Positions 28,075 to 35,582 of a stretch of 64,000 nt of DNA are shown piece after piece. The stretch lies in the NCBI GenBank assembly GCA_029237915.1, contig JAQWHD010000044.1, positions 1-64,000 on the forward strand. The letters are read 5' to 3'. A program made the position numbers and the translations under genes. Source of the stretch: Thalassotalea sp. (GTDB lineage: Bacteria; Pseudomonadota; Gammaproteobacteria; Enterobacterales; Alteromonadaceae). The notes beneath the pieces are model-generated. The model did no database searches, was not told the DNA's origin, and was given only the letters and a program-made list of their open reading frames with translations. Position 1 is the first letter of the stretch, and each line of letters begins with the position of its first letter.

Positions 28075-28149
28075 TTGGATCATAGATCCGAACGTTCGTA
28101 TGACTTAATCACATACATATTAGCTAACCCATTGATTTTTAATTAACTT
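28075..28149 (+). repeat. Dispersed intergenic repeat, copy A
   Basis: About 75 bases closely matching copies B (29101) and C (30523, opposite strand). The shared core is CATAGATCCGAACGTTC, then ATGACTTAA.CACA, TAGCTAA and a T-rich end. It lies 54 bases beyond the stop of the PIN toxin gene. No coding capacity. Confidence 0.7.
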
Positions 28150-28203
28150 AAGCAAAGCTATTAAAGTTGTTTTTACTCATTTTGTCAATTAGTAGTGATT
28201 TAA

Positions 28204-28626
28204 TTATGAAGTTATCCATGGGTTGAATATATCTAAATCCATGTGTCTAAAATCCTTAATATTGCGTGTAATGAGAGTCATTCCATGAACTTTAGCGGTA
28301 GCGCCAATCATTGCATCTCGTTCTGATTTTGGGTTTGGTACATGAAGCTTTGCACATTGTATTGCAACGCTCGTATCTAAAGGTAATATCCTATCTGAAA
28401 ATGCTTTTAACACATGACTATTAAGCCAGGTTCTTAAAAGAGCTGCCTGAGCTGGGTCTTTTCTTTCCTTTTGTAAAATACCCATTTCTATTTCTAATAT
28501 AGAAATTGCAGATATAAACATTGAACCAACTGATTGTTGTGTAGCCCACTCGACTACATTTTTTTCTGCTTTGTTCGTAGATGCTTTTCTAAGTTCGGAA
28601 ATAACATTAGTATCTAGTAAAAACAT
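28204..28626 (-). CDS. PIN-domain toxin (VapC/FitB type)
   Basis: A 140-residue PIN-fold ribonuclease, the toxin of a type II toxin-antitoxin pair. The acidic catalytic residues are seen in FLLDTNVISEL (Asp 5), SAISILEIEMG (Glu 46) and ERDAMIGATA, with LITRNIKDFRHM near the end. Its start shares one base with the antitoxin stop, standard for such operons. Length and motifs are complete, so it is probably active when free. It belongs to the accessory segment that splits the sortase locus. Confidence 0.92.
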   Translation of the reverse strand: MFLLDTNVISELRKASTNKAEKNVVEWATQQSVGSMFISAISILEIEMGILQKERKDPAQAALLRTWLNSHVLKAFSDRILPLDTSVAIQCAKLHVPNPKSERDAMIGATAKVHGMTLITRNIKDFRHMDLDIFNPWITS

Positions 28627-28883
28627 TAATCAAGATCCGCCACTTTCAATGTTGATGCATTAAATTTTGGAGCATCAAATTCAATGTCACCTGTGTTAGG
28701 CATCGACAGTAAATCAACGATTGTATCTGATGAGTTTGTTAGTTCTTGGTATTTTTCAATAGAAATCAAGACGTGAGAAACTTTTCCTCGTTCAGTAATT
28801 TGAACAGGAGATGAAAGAGCCGCTCTTTTCGCTGCCGTAGGATCTTGATTAAATTCTCGACTAGATACTGTTTGGATACTCAT
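28626..28883 (-). CDS. Phd/YefM-family antitoxin
   Basis: An 85-residue antitoxin: MSIQTVSSREFNQDPTAAKR at the N-terminus is the Phd DNA-binding fold, followed by VQITERGKVSHVLISIEKYQEL. The C-terminal 30 residues would wrap the PIN toxin. It is translated first and overlaps the toxin by one base. A near-perfect inverted repeat 19 bases upstream of the start is the likely self-binding operator. Confidence 0.9.
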   Translation of the reverse strand: MSIQTVSSREFNQDPTAAKRAALSSPVQITERGKVSHVLISIEKYQELTNSSDTIVDLLSMPNTGDIEFDAPKFNASTLKVADLD

Positions 28884-28901
28884 GAATACTTCCTTACCAA
28901 A

Positions 28902-28923
28902 AATGTAGTTACATAACTACATT
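28902..28923 (-). promoter_or_regulatory. Inverted-repeat operator of the Phd/PIN pair
   Basis: A perfect 9-bp inverted repeat (AATGTAGTT and AACTACATT) separated by ACAT, just upstream of the antitoxin start, the usual place for antitoxin autoregulation. The rest of the gap up to 29235 holds repeat copy B and AT-rich sequence in which I see nothing else. Confidence 0.7.
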
Positions 28924-29100
28924 GTAATCGTATGAAATATATAGCGCAAACTTTTTTGATGGCAACGTTTAATTATATGCACAAACCAATTGATTAAAGT
29001 CATCATCAAACAACAATCCTTTAAAAAGCAATACACTAACTATTACGTAGCCACCCACTGTAATCTTGATAAAAGTCTTATGGCAAATATCTATAAACTA

Positions 29101-29176
29101 TGGAACATAGATCCGAACGTTCATATGACTTAACCACACACGGATGAGCTAAAACATTGGTTTTTAAAGAACTTTA
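29101..29176 (+). repeat. Dispersed intergenic repeat, copy B
   Basis: Same orientation as copy A; the first 33 bases match it at all but two or three positions, and the last 25 bases match copy C (TTGGTTTTTAAAGAACTTTA). It ends 59 bases before the stop of the Fic gene. A and B flank the toxin-antitoxin pair. Confidence 0.7.
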
Positions 29177-29235
29177 TTCGATATATTAAATGCATTAATG
29201 CTTATTATGTCAAATTAGAGTGAGTGATTTATTAC

Positions 29236-30309
29236 CTAATTAGATAATAAATTATAAAGCCCATCATTTAAGTAATAATTATCTTTGCCTAATTTATGCT
29301 TCGATAAAACCCCAATAGCCACTAATTGATTTAAATACTTACTAGCTGTATTACGGTGAATACCTAAATCGTTAATTAAAAATTCAACTTTAGTATATGG
29401 ATGTATGAACAGATTATTAATAAGTTCATGGCTATAAATCTTAGGCAACTTTTGTCTTATTATTTGTTTATGATGTTGCATCAAAGCAATTAGCCCTTTA
29501 ATAGTATTTAGTGTATCTCTGCTAGTAATTTCTAGCGCTTTTAACATAAATAATAGCCAAGGTTGCCAATCATTATCGTCCCTTACCGCTTGTAGCAAGT
29601 GATAATAGTCTGCTTTGTTTTGATTAAGATAACGAGACAAATACAAAATAGGCGTACCTAGTAAGTTTTGTTTACTAAGATATAGAATATTTAAGATTCG
29701 GCCCGTTCTACCATTACCATCATAAAATGGATGAATACTTTCAAATTGGTGGTGCATTAAAGCCATTTTCACCAAATCATCGTAATCGCTAAGTTCATCA
29801 TTATTAATAAACCGTTCTAGATCACGCATCAAATCGTTAATCTGTTGAGAGGTTTGTGGTGGTGTGTAAATAACCTTATTATTTTGTTGGTTAATTAATT
29901 GAGTGCCGCCTTGTGTTCTAAAACCCGCATTATTGTTTTCAATAATTTGCTGAATTTCGATAATTGTATTGTTAGTAATGAGCCCTGTACTGGTGATACT
30001 TTCAAAACCTTTTTCTAAAGCTTTAGCATACTTATGTACTTCTTTTGCGCTAGAAGAAATAAACTGTTGGCTAGAGTAGTGGCTTCGATAAAGATCATCT
30101 TGAGTGGTAATGATATTCTCAATTTCAGAACTTTCTTTTGCCTCTTGTAGTGAAAGCGTGGCCAGTAAAAGGTATTGGTTAGGCATCGTTAACGCCAGCC
30201 CTTTTAATTCACCTAAAGCTTGGTGTGCTTTTGCTGTAGCTTTTAATACTGCCTTAGTCTCTATATCACCAAGTTGTTCTAATGGAGTGAAGTTATAATT
30301 ACAGTTCAC
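29236..30309 (-). CDS. Fic-domain protein with N-terminal inhibitory motif
   Basis: A 357-residue Fic protein, an AMP-transferase (or related nucleotidyl transferase) that modifies target proteins. Fic_N domain at residues 1-95 contains the self-inhibitory helix motif SSEIEN (S-x-x-x-E-N). The catalytic motif HPFYDGNGRTGR is complete (His plus both arginines), so the enzyme can be active once inhibition is relieved. A C-terminal winged-helix-like region (LINDLGIHRNTASKYLNQLVAIGVL) may bind DNA. The start is GTG with GAAGGT upstream. An inverted repeat sits 17 bases upstream and could be its own operator. The gene lies inside the split sortase locus. Confidence 0.93.
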   Translation of the reverse strand: MNCNYNFTPLEQLGDIETKAVLKATAKAHQALGELKGLALTMPNQYLLLATLSLQEAKESSEIENIITTQDDLYRSHYSSQQFISSSAKEVHKYAKALEKGFESITSTGLITNNTIIEIQQIIENNNAGFRTQGGTQLINQQNNKVIYTPPQTSQQINDLMRDLERFINNDELSDYDDLVKMALMHHQFESIHPFYDGNGRTGRILNILYLSKQNLLGTPILYLSRYLNQNKADYYHLLQAVRDDNDWQPWLLFMLKALEITSRDTLNTIKGLIALMQHHKQIIRQKLPKIYSHELINNLFIHPYTKVEFLINDLGIHRNTASKYLNQLVAIGVLSKHKLGKDNYYLNDGLYNLLSN

Positions 30310-30325
30310 AAAATACCTTCTTTTT

Positions 30326-30350
30326 TGTGCATATACCGAACATATGCACA
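30326..30350 (-). promoter_or_regulatory. Inverted repeat upstream of the Fic gene
   Basis: Perfect 9-bp arms TGTGCATAT and ATATGCACA with a 7-base spacer, 17 bases before the GTG start. Another TTGTGCAC lies at about 30364-30372. Fits self-regulation by the C-terminal winged helix of the Fic protein. Confidence 0.55.
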
Positions 30351-30522
30351 GATTATCACATTTTGTTGTGCACGTTTAGGTTTTATGCACTCATTTTGTA
30401 ATTTCTTGTGTATAACCATGGGTTAAAACCATAAGGTATACCGAGAAATAAATTCTATCTCACTGACTTTTTAGTCGACTAAATATCGACAACATAAATG
30501 TTGTAACTTTAAATGGAGAGTG

Positions 30523-30581
30523 TAAAGTTCTTTAAAAAAACCAAAGCGTTAGCTAATCAGAGTGTGATTAAGTCATATGAA
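30523..30581 (-). repeat. Dispersed intergenic repeat, copy C
   Basis: Reverse-strand copy of the element at 28075 and 29101, without its first 20 bases (CATAGATCCGAACG missing). On the minus strand it reads TTCATATGACTTAATCACAC, a GATTAGCTAACGCTTTGG block and a TTTAAAGAACTTTA end. It lies 12 bases beyond the stop of the small membrane-protein gene. Confidence 0.6.
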
Positions 30582-30593
30582 GGGTACAGGAAT

Positions 30594-30938
30594 TTACTTA
30601 GAAAACTTCCACATTAATGAAAATGCAATGCCAATAGCCAAAGGAAAAAAAGATAATCCGATGATGTCTAAGTCACCTTGTTGAGCAATTAAGCCATAAG
30701 CTGCAAATGCTAATGCGAGTGATATTAATAAAACACCCCGCTTAAGATCAACCAAAGGATCCTTCCCCTTAGATAGCATCGGCTCAATTGTATCAAGTGA
30801 AATCATATCGCCCTTTTCTATCGCTAACCGCATAGTTTTTTGACTTTCTAATTTACTTTTATAATTAAAATAAAGGTACATACCAGCAACAATCCCGACA
30901 ATGATAAAAAGTACAATAGGGATATAAAGTTCAGACAT
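30594..30938 (-). CDS. Small membrane protein, DUF6249-like
   Basis: A 114-residue protein with three predicted membrane helices: residues 5-25 (PIVLFIIVGIVAGMYLYF), about 68-86 and about 90-108. A conserved soluble piece, MRLAIEKGDMISLDTIEPML, lies between helix 1 and 2, matching the DUF6249 pattern. Function unknown; related proteins sit near ECF sigma factors, which is not the case here. It separates the Fic gene from pdsO. Confidence 0.65.
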   Translation of the reverse strand: MSELYIPIVLFIIVGIVAGMYLYFNYKSKLESQKTMRLAIEKGDMISLDTIEPMLSKGKDPLVDLKRGVLLISLALAFAAYGLIAQQGDLDIIGLSFFPLAIGIAFSLMWKFSK

Positions 30939-31041
30939 ATTAATTCCACAAGTTAAAAGTAATATTTAATATATACCAAGTGGAATAACAAAAATATAAC
31001 TTAGTCTAATTGCTAGATAATGTTGCTTTGTAACAGAACCC

Positions 31042-31071
31042 AAAAAGAGCTATTTTAAAAGATAGCTCTTT
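31042..31071 (-). terminator. Terminator of pdsO
   Basis: A 9-bp stem (31044-31052 with 31063-31071) and a T-run on the minus strand, 30 bases beyond the pdsO stop. Confidence 0.7.
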
Positions 31072-31100
31072 GCATCGACTTGCTTAATGATTATTGGATG

Positions 31101-31877
31101 TTATAAGTTTGCCTGTTTTGCCACCTCCTCACTATTTACTAATAATTTAAGTTCAACTCGGCGATCAAAGTAATTAACCTCGGTTGTTAAGTTGCCATCA
31201 ATAGGCTCAAGTTCACCAAAGGCATTCTCAATAATTCTATGTTCATCAACCCCTTGTGCTACAAGAATTTGTTTAACATTGGCCACTCGCTCTTGAGCGA
31301 GTTTATTATTTAACTCTTCATCACCTTGCTTATCGGTATAACCTGACAAATCAATATTTAAATGTGACGAGCGTTTTAGTACTTGTGCTAATGCCTCTAC
31401 TTGTTGTTGATAATGAGGCTCTACTTGAGTTGAGCCGGTACGAAACATAAGGCTGACTAAGATATTTTCAACTTGGGCTTTCTCGCTGTGTTCATAACTG
31501 CTAGCAATGGTCATTACTTCTTGTTGGTATTGCTGTTCTAATTTCTTTATTTCGGCTTGATGCTTATTGTGCTGATTTTTAGCGATAAGCTCTTTGCTGG
31601 TTACTTCTGATTCAAGTTTTACCACTTGCTCTTCATAGTCAACATTTTTAGCAAAAAAATCTCCTGTTAATGCGCCAACTACTGCGCCAATCGGACCTGC
31701 AAAAATACCACCTACCACTGCGCCTACGCTAATACCGACGGTTTCGTTTGTTGATAGTTCATCGTCCATGGTCTCTTGCGCGGCCATTGATACCGGGCTT
31801 AATAATAATGTTGAAAGAACTACTGCGCTTACTGCTGTGCTTACTCGTGTTTTTTTAGTTAGTGTTGCTTGTTTCAT
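31101..31877 (-). CDS. pdsO: Sortase-system OmpA-family protein PdsO
   Basis: A 258-residue protein of the proteobacterial sortase-associated OmpA group. It has a signal peptide (to about residue 33, SPVSMAAQ), a glycine-zipper membrane stretch (VGAVVGGIFAGPIGAVVGALTG split by short turns), a coiled-coil middle (residues 75-135) and a C-terminal OmpA domain binding peptidoglycan (LSGYTDKQGDEELNNKLAQERV). The start at 31877 is chosen because AAGGTG precedes it and the signal peptide begins there; an in-frame start 171 bases upstream gives an implausible leader. Divergent from pdsR across 203 bases with the tandem repeat site. Confidence 0.9.
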   Translation of the reverse strand: MKQATLTKKTRVSTAVSAVVLSTLLLSPVSMAAQETMDDELSTNETVGISVGAVVGGIFAGPIGAVVGALTGDFFAKNVDYEEQVVKLESEVTSKELIAKNQHNKHQAEIKKLEQQYQQEVMTIASSYEHSEKAQVENILVSLMFRTGSTQVEPHYQQQVEALAQVLKRSSHLNIDLSGYTDKQGDEELNNKLAQERVANVKQILVAQGVDEHRIIENAFGELEPIDGNLTTEVNYFDRRVELKLLVNSEEVAKQANL

Positions 31878-31977
31878 AATATTCACCTTAATGTTGTTTT
31901 CGGTTGTTGTTTTTGATGGTGTTATTAAACCGTAAAAAAGTGACAATAAAGCTTTAGAAAAATGGAGAGTTAATGCG

Positions 31978-32001
31978 CAATTATGACGAATTATGATTGT
32001 T
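31978..32001 (-). promoter_or_regulatory. Tandem direct-repeat site between pdsO and pdsR, candidate PdsR operator
   Basis: Second copy of the element at 27976: two AATTATGA half-sites 10 bp apart (31979-31986 and 31989-31996), 101 bases upstream of pdsO and 80 bases upstream of pdsR. Same strand and similar distance to a minus-strand gene as the first copy. A partial third half-site (TTATGATAAAATGATTG) follows near 32008. Confidence 0.6.
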
Positions 32002-32080
32002 TGCCTGTTATGATAAAATGATTGCGGCTTTATCGTTATAGTAAGCACATAATCAACAATAAGAATGGATATTTCCCATA

Positions 32081-32776
32081 ATGACTAAACGTATTGCCAT
32101 CGTTGAAGACGATGAAGCTATCAGAGAAAACTATGCAGATGCCTTGCGTAATCAAGGCTTTATCGTGCAAACCTATCGTAATAAACAACAAGCGATAAAT
32201 GCTTTTGACTTAGCGCTGCCCCATTTAGCTATTTTAGATATAGGCTTAGAAGATGAGTTTGATGGTGGTTTTGATTTGTGCAAATACCTAAGAGAAAAGT
32301 CAGCGACCTTACCTATCATATTTTTAACGGCGCGAGACAGCGACGCTGATATTATTAGTGGCCTCAGGCTAGGCGCAAATGACTACGTAAGTAAAACCAT
32401 GAGTTTTGCTAACCTTAGTGCTCGCATTCATACCATCTTTAAATTTTTAGATGCGATGAGTAACCCAAAACCGGTTGATAAATTAATAGAGCGTGGCGAT
32501 TTAACCATTAATTTAGATAGACTTACGGTGCATTGGCAAAATAAATTAGTGAATAGCACCATAACTGAATTTTGGATGGTGCATTCACTTGCACTCAACC
32601 CTGGCCATGTAAAAAGCAAACAACAACTAATGGACGATGCCAAAATATTTGTCGATGACAATACTGTTACGGCTCATATTAAACGTATCCGTAAGAAGTT
32701 TATTGCCCTTGATAGCGAGTTTAATTGTATCGAAACTGCCTATGGCATGGGCTACCGCTGGAATGATGGTAAGTAG
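32081..32776 (+). CDS. pdsR: Sortase-system response regulator PdsR (OmpR family)
   Basis: A 231-residue two-component regulator. The receiver domain (residues 1-120) has the acidic pair EDDE, phosphoacceptor Asp 53 in LAILDIGL and FLTARDSD with the conserved Thr and a Lys in YVSKTM. The C-terminal winged helix (residues 135-231) is of OmpR/PhoB type (TVTAHIKRIRKKF, then AYGMGYRW). The gene overlaps none of its neighbours and is followed after 12 bases by the kinase gene. It belongs to the proteobacterial dedicated sortase regulators, so the sortase target gene and pdsO are the expected targets. Confidence 0.93.
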   Translation: MTKRIAIVEDDEAIRENYADALRNQGFIVQTYRNKQQAINAFDLALPHLAILDIGLEDEFDGGFDLCKYLREKSATLPIIFLTARDSDADIISGLRLGANDYVSKTMSFANLSARIHTIFKFLDAMSNPKPVDKLIERGDLTINLDRLTVHWQNKLVNSTITEFWMVHSLALNPGHVKSKQQLMDDAKIFVDDNTVTAHIKRIRKKFIALDSEFNCIETAYGMGYRWNDGK

Positions 32777-32788
32777 AGCAATAATTTA

Positions 32789-34975
32789 ATGAAAAAATTA
32801 CGACTTAACCTTACAGTTAAATTAATGCTAGCGGCGAGTATGCTGATGGCAATACCTTTTGTTGGCTATGACTACATTGATGATATGGAGGAGTTGTTAA
32901 GAAAAGGCCAAGAACAAAATTTAATGGGTAATGCTCGAGGGTTAGCCACTGCCTTGCATGAAAGACCTAACCTATTTAATAAGCACGCAAGCTTCCTTGA
33001 TAAACTCACCACAGGTAAGGATTTTTTCCCTACTGAAATTAATACCCTTATCAAACTCGATGGTAAAAAAGACGACTGGCAAAACTTTATCAACACTAAA
33101 AATAGTAATCGTTACGATGGTCAAAACCAAATAAAGAAATTTGCTCAGGCCCAATTTGAATTAAAAAATCCAAGCTCTGTAACTTTAAGCTACGAAACTA
33201 ATATCGGTCGTTTTAACGAATTTGTTTATGCCTTTTTTCAAGTCACCGATGATCAGGTTGTGTTTCGTAGATCAAATGCTCTTTCTGTTATGGATAACGA
33301 CCATTTAGAAGTTGCCACCATCAATCAAGATAATGAATTGGTGCGTTATGTCTTTAGCAATTTCAAGCCCGGCTGGAATAGCGCTTACCTTATGCCTGGT
33401 AGCACTAATCAGCTAGTATTCCCTACACCAGAAAATCGCTTTCAGGGCGTAATGCGTTTAACCGAAACTGGATATAACTTAGAGCTGCGAATTGCCAAAG
33501 AGCTGGTTGGTGAAAAGTTTTCATTTCATATCAGTGATGTAGATAGCTCTGTCAAACCAGCAAACGCAGTAAATATTGGTACCAGTAGTACTGATACAAT
33601 CGAGTCGCTGGGCACTTTTACCGTACCTTCAAAAAGCATTGAAAAGATAATAACCGCGAGTAAGCGCACTCACTCGACCATTCGAGTCATGGACCAACAC
33701 AATAGGGTTGTGTTTAAAAAGGGGAAATTAGAAGAAGCTACTGGTGAGTGGCTAAACGAAGATATTTCAAATAAAGAAACATCGGCTTTCGAAAAAATTA
33801 AAAGCGTTTTACTCGAGCCTCTTTATCAATTGTATTTAGTAAAACCGGCGAAGCAATTCGAAAGTGAAAATTTTGCTAATCGTAAACAGCAAAACTACAT
33901 AAAAAATGCATTAAAGGGCATACCAGACTCCCATTGGTGGCTATCAAAAGACAATAAAGCCGTTATATTATCGGCAGCACACCCTATTTATTTAGACAAT
34001 AAAGTAAAGGGGGTAGTTATTGTAGAAGAAACAACACATGCAGTTCGTAATATTCGCAACAAAGCAGTCGAAGGTATTGTCATAACGAGTGCATTAATTG
34101 CTTTCAGTGTTGTATTTTTATTCCTCTACTCCCTTTGGATATCACTAAAAATTCGACGTTTAAGTAATCAAGTAGAAGCGGCGGTTGATGATAAAGGTGG
34201 TATTAGTGCCAATATAACACCATTTAAAAGTAACGATGAGATCGGTGATGTATCGCGTACCCTACATAAAATTATTGGTGAACTTGGTCAATATAATGAT
34301 TACTTAAAGAATATGTCCTCAAGATTATCACATGAGCTAAAGACGCCAATTTCAGTAGTGCGATCTTCATTAGAAATGATGGAGAATGACAGTTTACCTG
34401 CATCAACTAAGCCTTATATGCAACGAGCTAAAAATGGTATTAACCGTTTAAACTCAATGCTATTGGCGATGAGTGAAGCCAGTCATTTAGAGCAAGCGTT
34501 GCAAACATCATTACTTGAAAAGTTTGATTTAGCTGCATTAGTGGAAGGTTGTAGTTCAAGTTACCAACAAATTTATAAACCACAAAAGTTCTCTGTCGAT
34601 ATTGCCACAAAGCCTTTATTCATTAGTGGTAGTGATGAACATATCGCGCAATTATTTGATAAAATTATAGCCAATGCAGTCGAGTTTAGCTCAAATGAAC
34701 AAGAGATTATGATTAGTTTAGATTGCGATAATAAAAACAATGTAGCTCGTTTAACAGTTATTAATAAAGGTCCACTCTTACCTGCGGGTATGGAAAACAA
34801 CATCTTTGATGCCATGGTATCTTTAAGAAGCGATGAGCAAAAGCAACAGCCGCACCTTGGCATTGGCCTATATATTTGCCGACTGATCAGCCAGTTTCAC
34901 CAAGGCAACCTTAAAGCTGAAAATCTTGTCGATAAAACCGGCGTTAAATTTACCTTATCCTTACCATTAAATTAA
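32789..34975 (+). CDS. pdsS: Sortase-system histidine kinase PdsS with a CBM9-like sensor domain
   Basis: A 728-residue membrane kinase. Helix 1 (about residues 9-25) and helix 2 (about 428-452) enclose a large periplasmic sensor. Residues 88-255 of the sensor open with KLDGKKDDWQNF and close with YNLELRIAKELVGEKFSFHI, the start and end pattern of CBM9/DOMON beta-sandwiches. HAMP follows helix 2, then HisKA with SSRLSHELKTP (His 515) and a HATPase domain with HLGIGLYICRLI. It is coupled to pdsR and should phosphorylate it. The CBM9-like reading is my inference from sequence pattern. Confidence 0.9.
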   Translation: MKKLRLNLTVKLMLAASMLMAIPFVGYDYIDDMEELLRKGQEQNLMGNARGLATALHERPNLFNKHASFLDKLTTGKDFFPTEINTLIKLDGKKDDWQNFINTKNSNRYDGQNQIKKFAQAQFELKNPSSVTLSYETNIGRFNEFVYAFFQVTDDQVVFRRSNALSVMDNDHLEVATINQDNELVRYVFSNFKPGWNSAYLMPGSTNQLVFPTPENRFQGVMRLTETGYNLELRIAKELVGEKFSFHISDVDSSVKPANAVNIGTSSTDTIESLGTFTVPSKSIEKIITASKRTHSTIRVMDQHNRVVFKKGKLEEATGEWLNEDISNKETSAFEKIKSVLLEPLYQLYLVKPAKQFESENFANRKQQNYIKNALKGIPDSHWWLSKDNKAVILSAAHPIYLDNKVKGVVIVEETTHAVRNIRNKAVEGIVITSALIAFSVVFLFLYSLWISLKIRRLSNQVEAAVDDKGGISANITPFKSNDEIGDVSRTLHKIIGELGQYNDYLKNMSSRLSHELKTPISVVRSSLEMMENDSLPASTKPYMQRAKNGINRLNSMLLAMSEASHLEQALQTSLLEKFDLAALVEGCSSSYQQIYKPQKFSVDIATKPLFISGSDEHIAQLFDKIIANAVEFSSNEQEIMISLDCDNKNNVARLTVINKGPLLPAGMENNIFDAMVSLRSDEQKQQPHLGIGLYICRLISQFHQGNLKAENLVDKTGVKFTLSLPLN

Positions 34976-35019
34976 TTAATTTTATCGTTTAAAAAATAAT
35001 GGAATAGTTTATGCAGTCT

Positions 35020-35051
35020 TATAGTCTAGTGAGTTAATTCACTAAACTATA
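35020..35051. terminator. Stem-loop after pdsS, weak terminator
   Basis: A 13-bp stem with one mismatch (35020-35032 with 35039-35051) and 6-base loop, without a strong T-run. May end or protect the pdsRS transcript. Confidence 0.4.
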
Positions 35052-35158
35052 AGCTTATTTGCATATAGATTGTGCACTCTAATAATACTAATGCACCTTA
35101 ATTGCGCAATATTTAGTTTATAAAATAACTTGTTAATAATATTTTATGGGAATAAATC

Positions 35159-35452
35159 ATGCTTACTAAGAAATTTTTTAAAACCAAAGATGAAGCCGAA
35201 ATAACTTTTGAATTTCAACGTGATGACATTGAGAAAATTGAACTCGTTGCCGATTTTAATGACTGGCAGCCCCTTGCAATGAAATTTAACAAAACTCAAA
35301 AGGTATTCAAAACTAAAGTTCGTTTACCAAAAAATGAAACATTCCAATTTCGATATTTAATTAATGATAATGAATGGGAAAATGACTACAAAGCCGACCA
35401 ATACCTGCCGAATGATTTTGGCAGTGACAATAGCATTGTTGTTACCGTTTAA
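35159..35452 (+). CDS. Stand-alone CBM48 (isoamylase early-set) glycogen-binding protein
   Basis: A 97-residue protein consisting only of a CBM48-type beta-sandwich: VADFNDWQPLAMKFNK and the FQFRYLINDNEWENDYKAD block. This module normally forms the N-terminal part of branching or debranching enzymes or AMPK beta subunits; here no enzyme domain is attached. It lies directly before glgC and probably binds glycogen or helps locate the synthesis enzymes. A 15-bp inverted repeat separates it from glgC. Confidence 0.85.
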   Translation: MLTKKFFKTKDEAEITFEFQRDDIEKIELVADFNDWQPLAMKFNKTQKVFKTKVRLPKNETFQFRYLINDNEWENDYKADQYLPNDFGSDNSIVVTV

Positions 35453-35459
35453 AATACAG

Positions 35460-35495
35460 GTTAATTAATGTGACAAATACGTCACATTAATTAAC
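35460..35495. other. Perfect 15-bp stem-loop between the CBM48 gene and glgC
   Basis: Stem 35460-35474 with 35481-35495 and a 6-base loop. No T-run follows, so it is more likely an RNA stability or protein-binding element than a simple terminator. Confidence 0.55.
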
Positions 35496-35582
35496 TCTAA
35501 AATTCTTATCATTGTCATCAATATCAGCTATAACTATACGCTAGATATATAAATTAATAATACTAAGCATTCCGAGGACGCC

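Noticed and set aside
28075-30581. The three repeats as integron attC sites
   Set aside because: No RYYYAAC/GTTRRRY core pair or folded bottom-strand structure, orientation differs, and no integrase is nearby.
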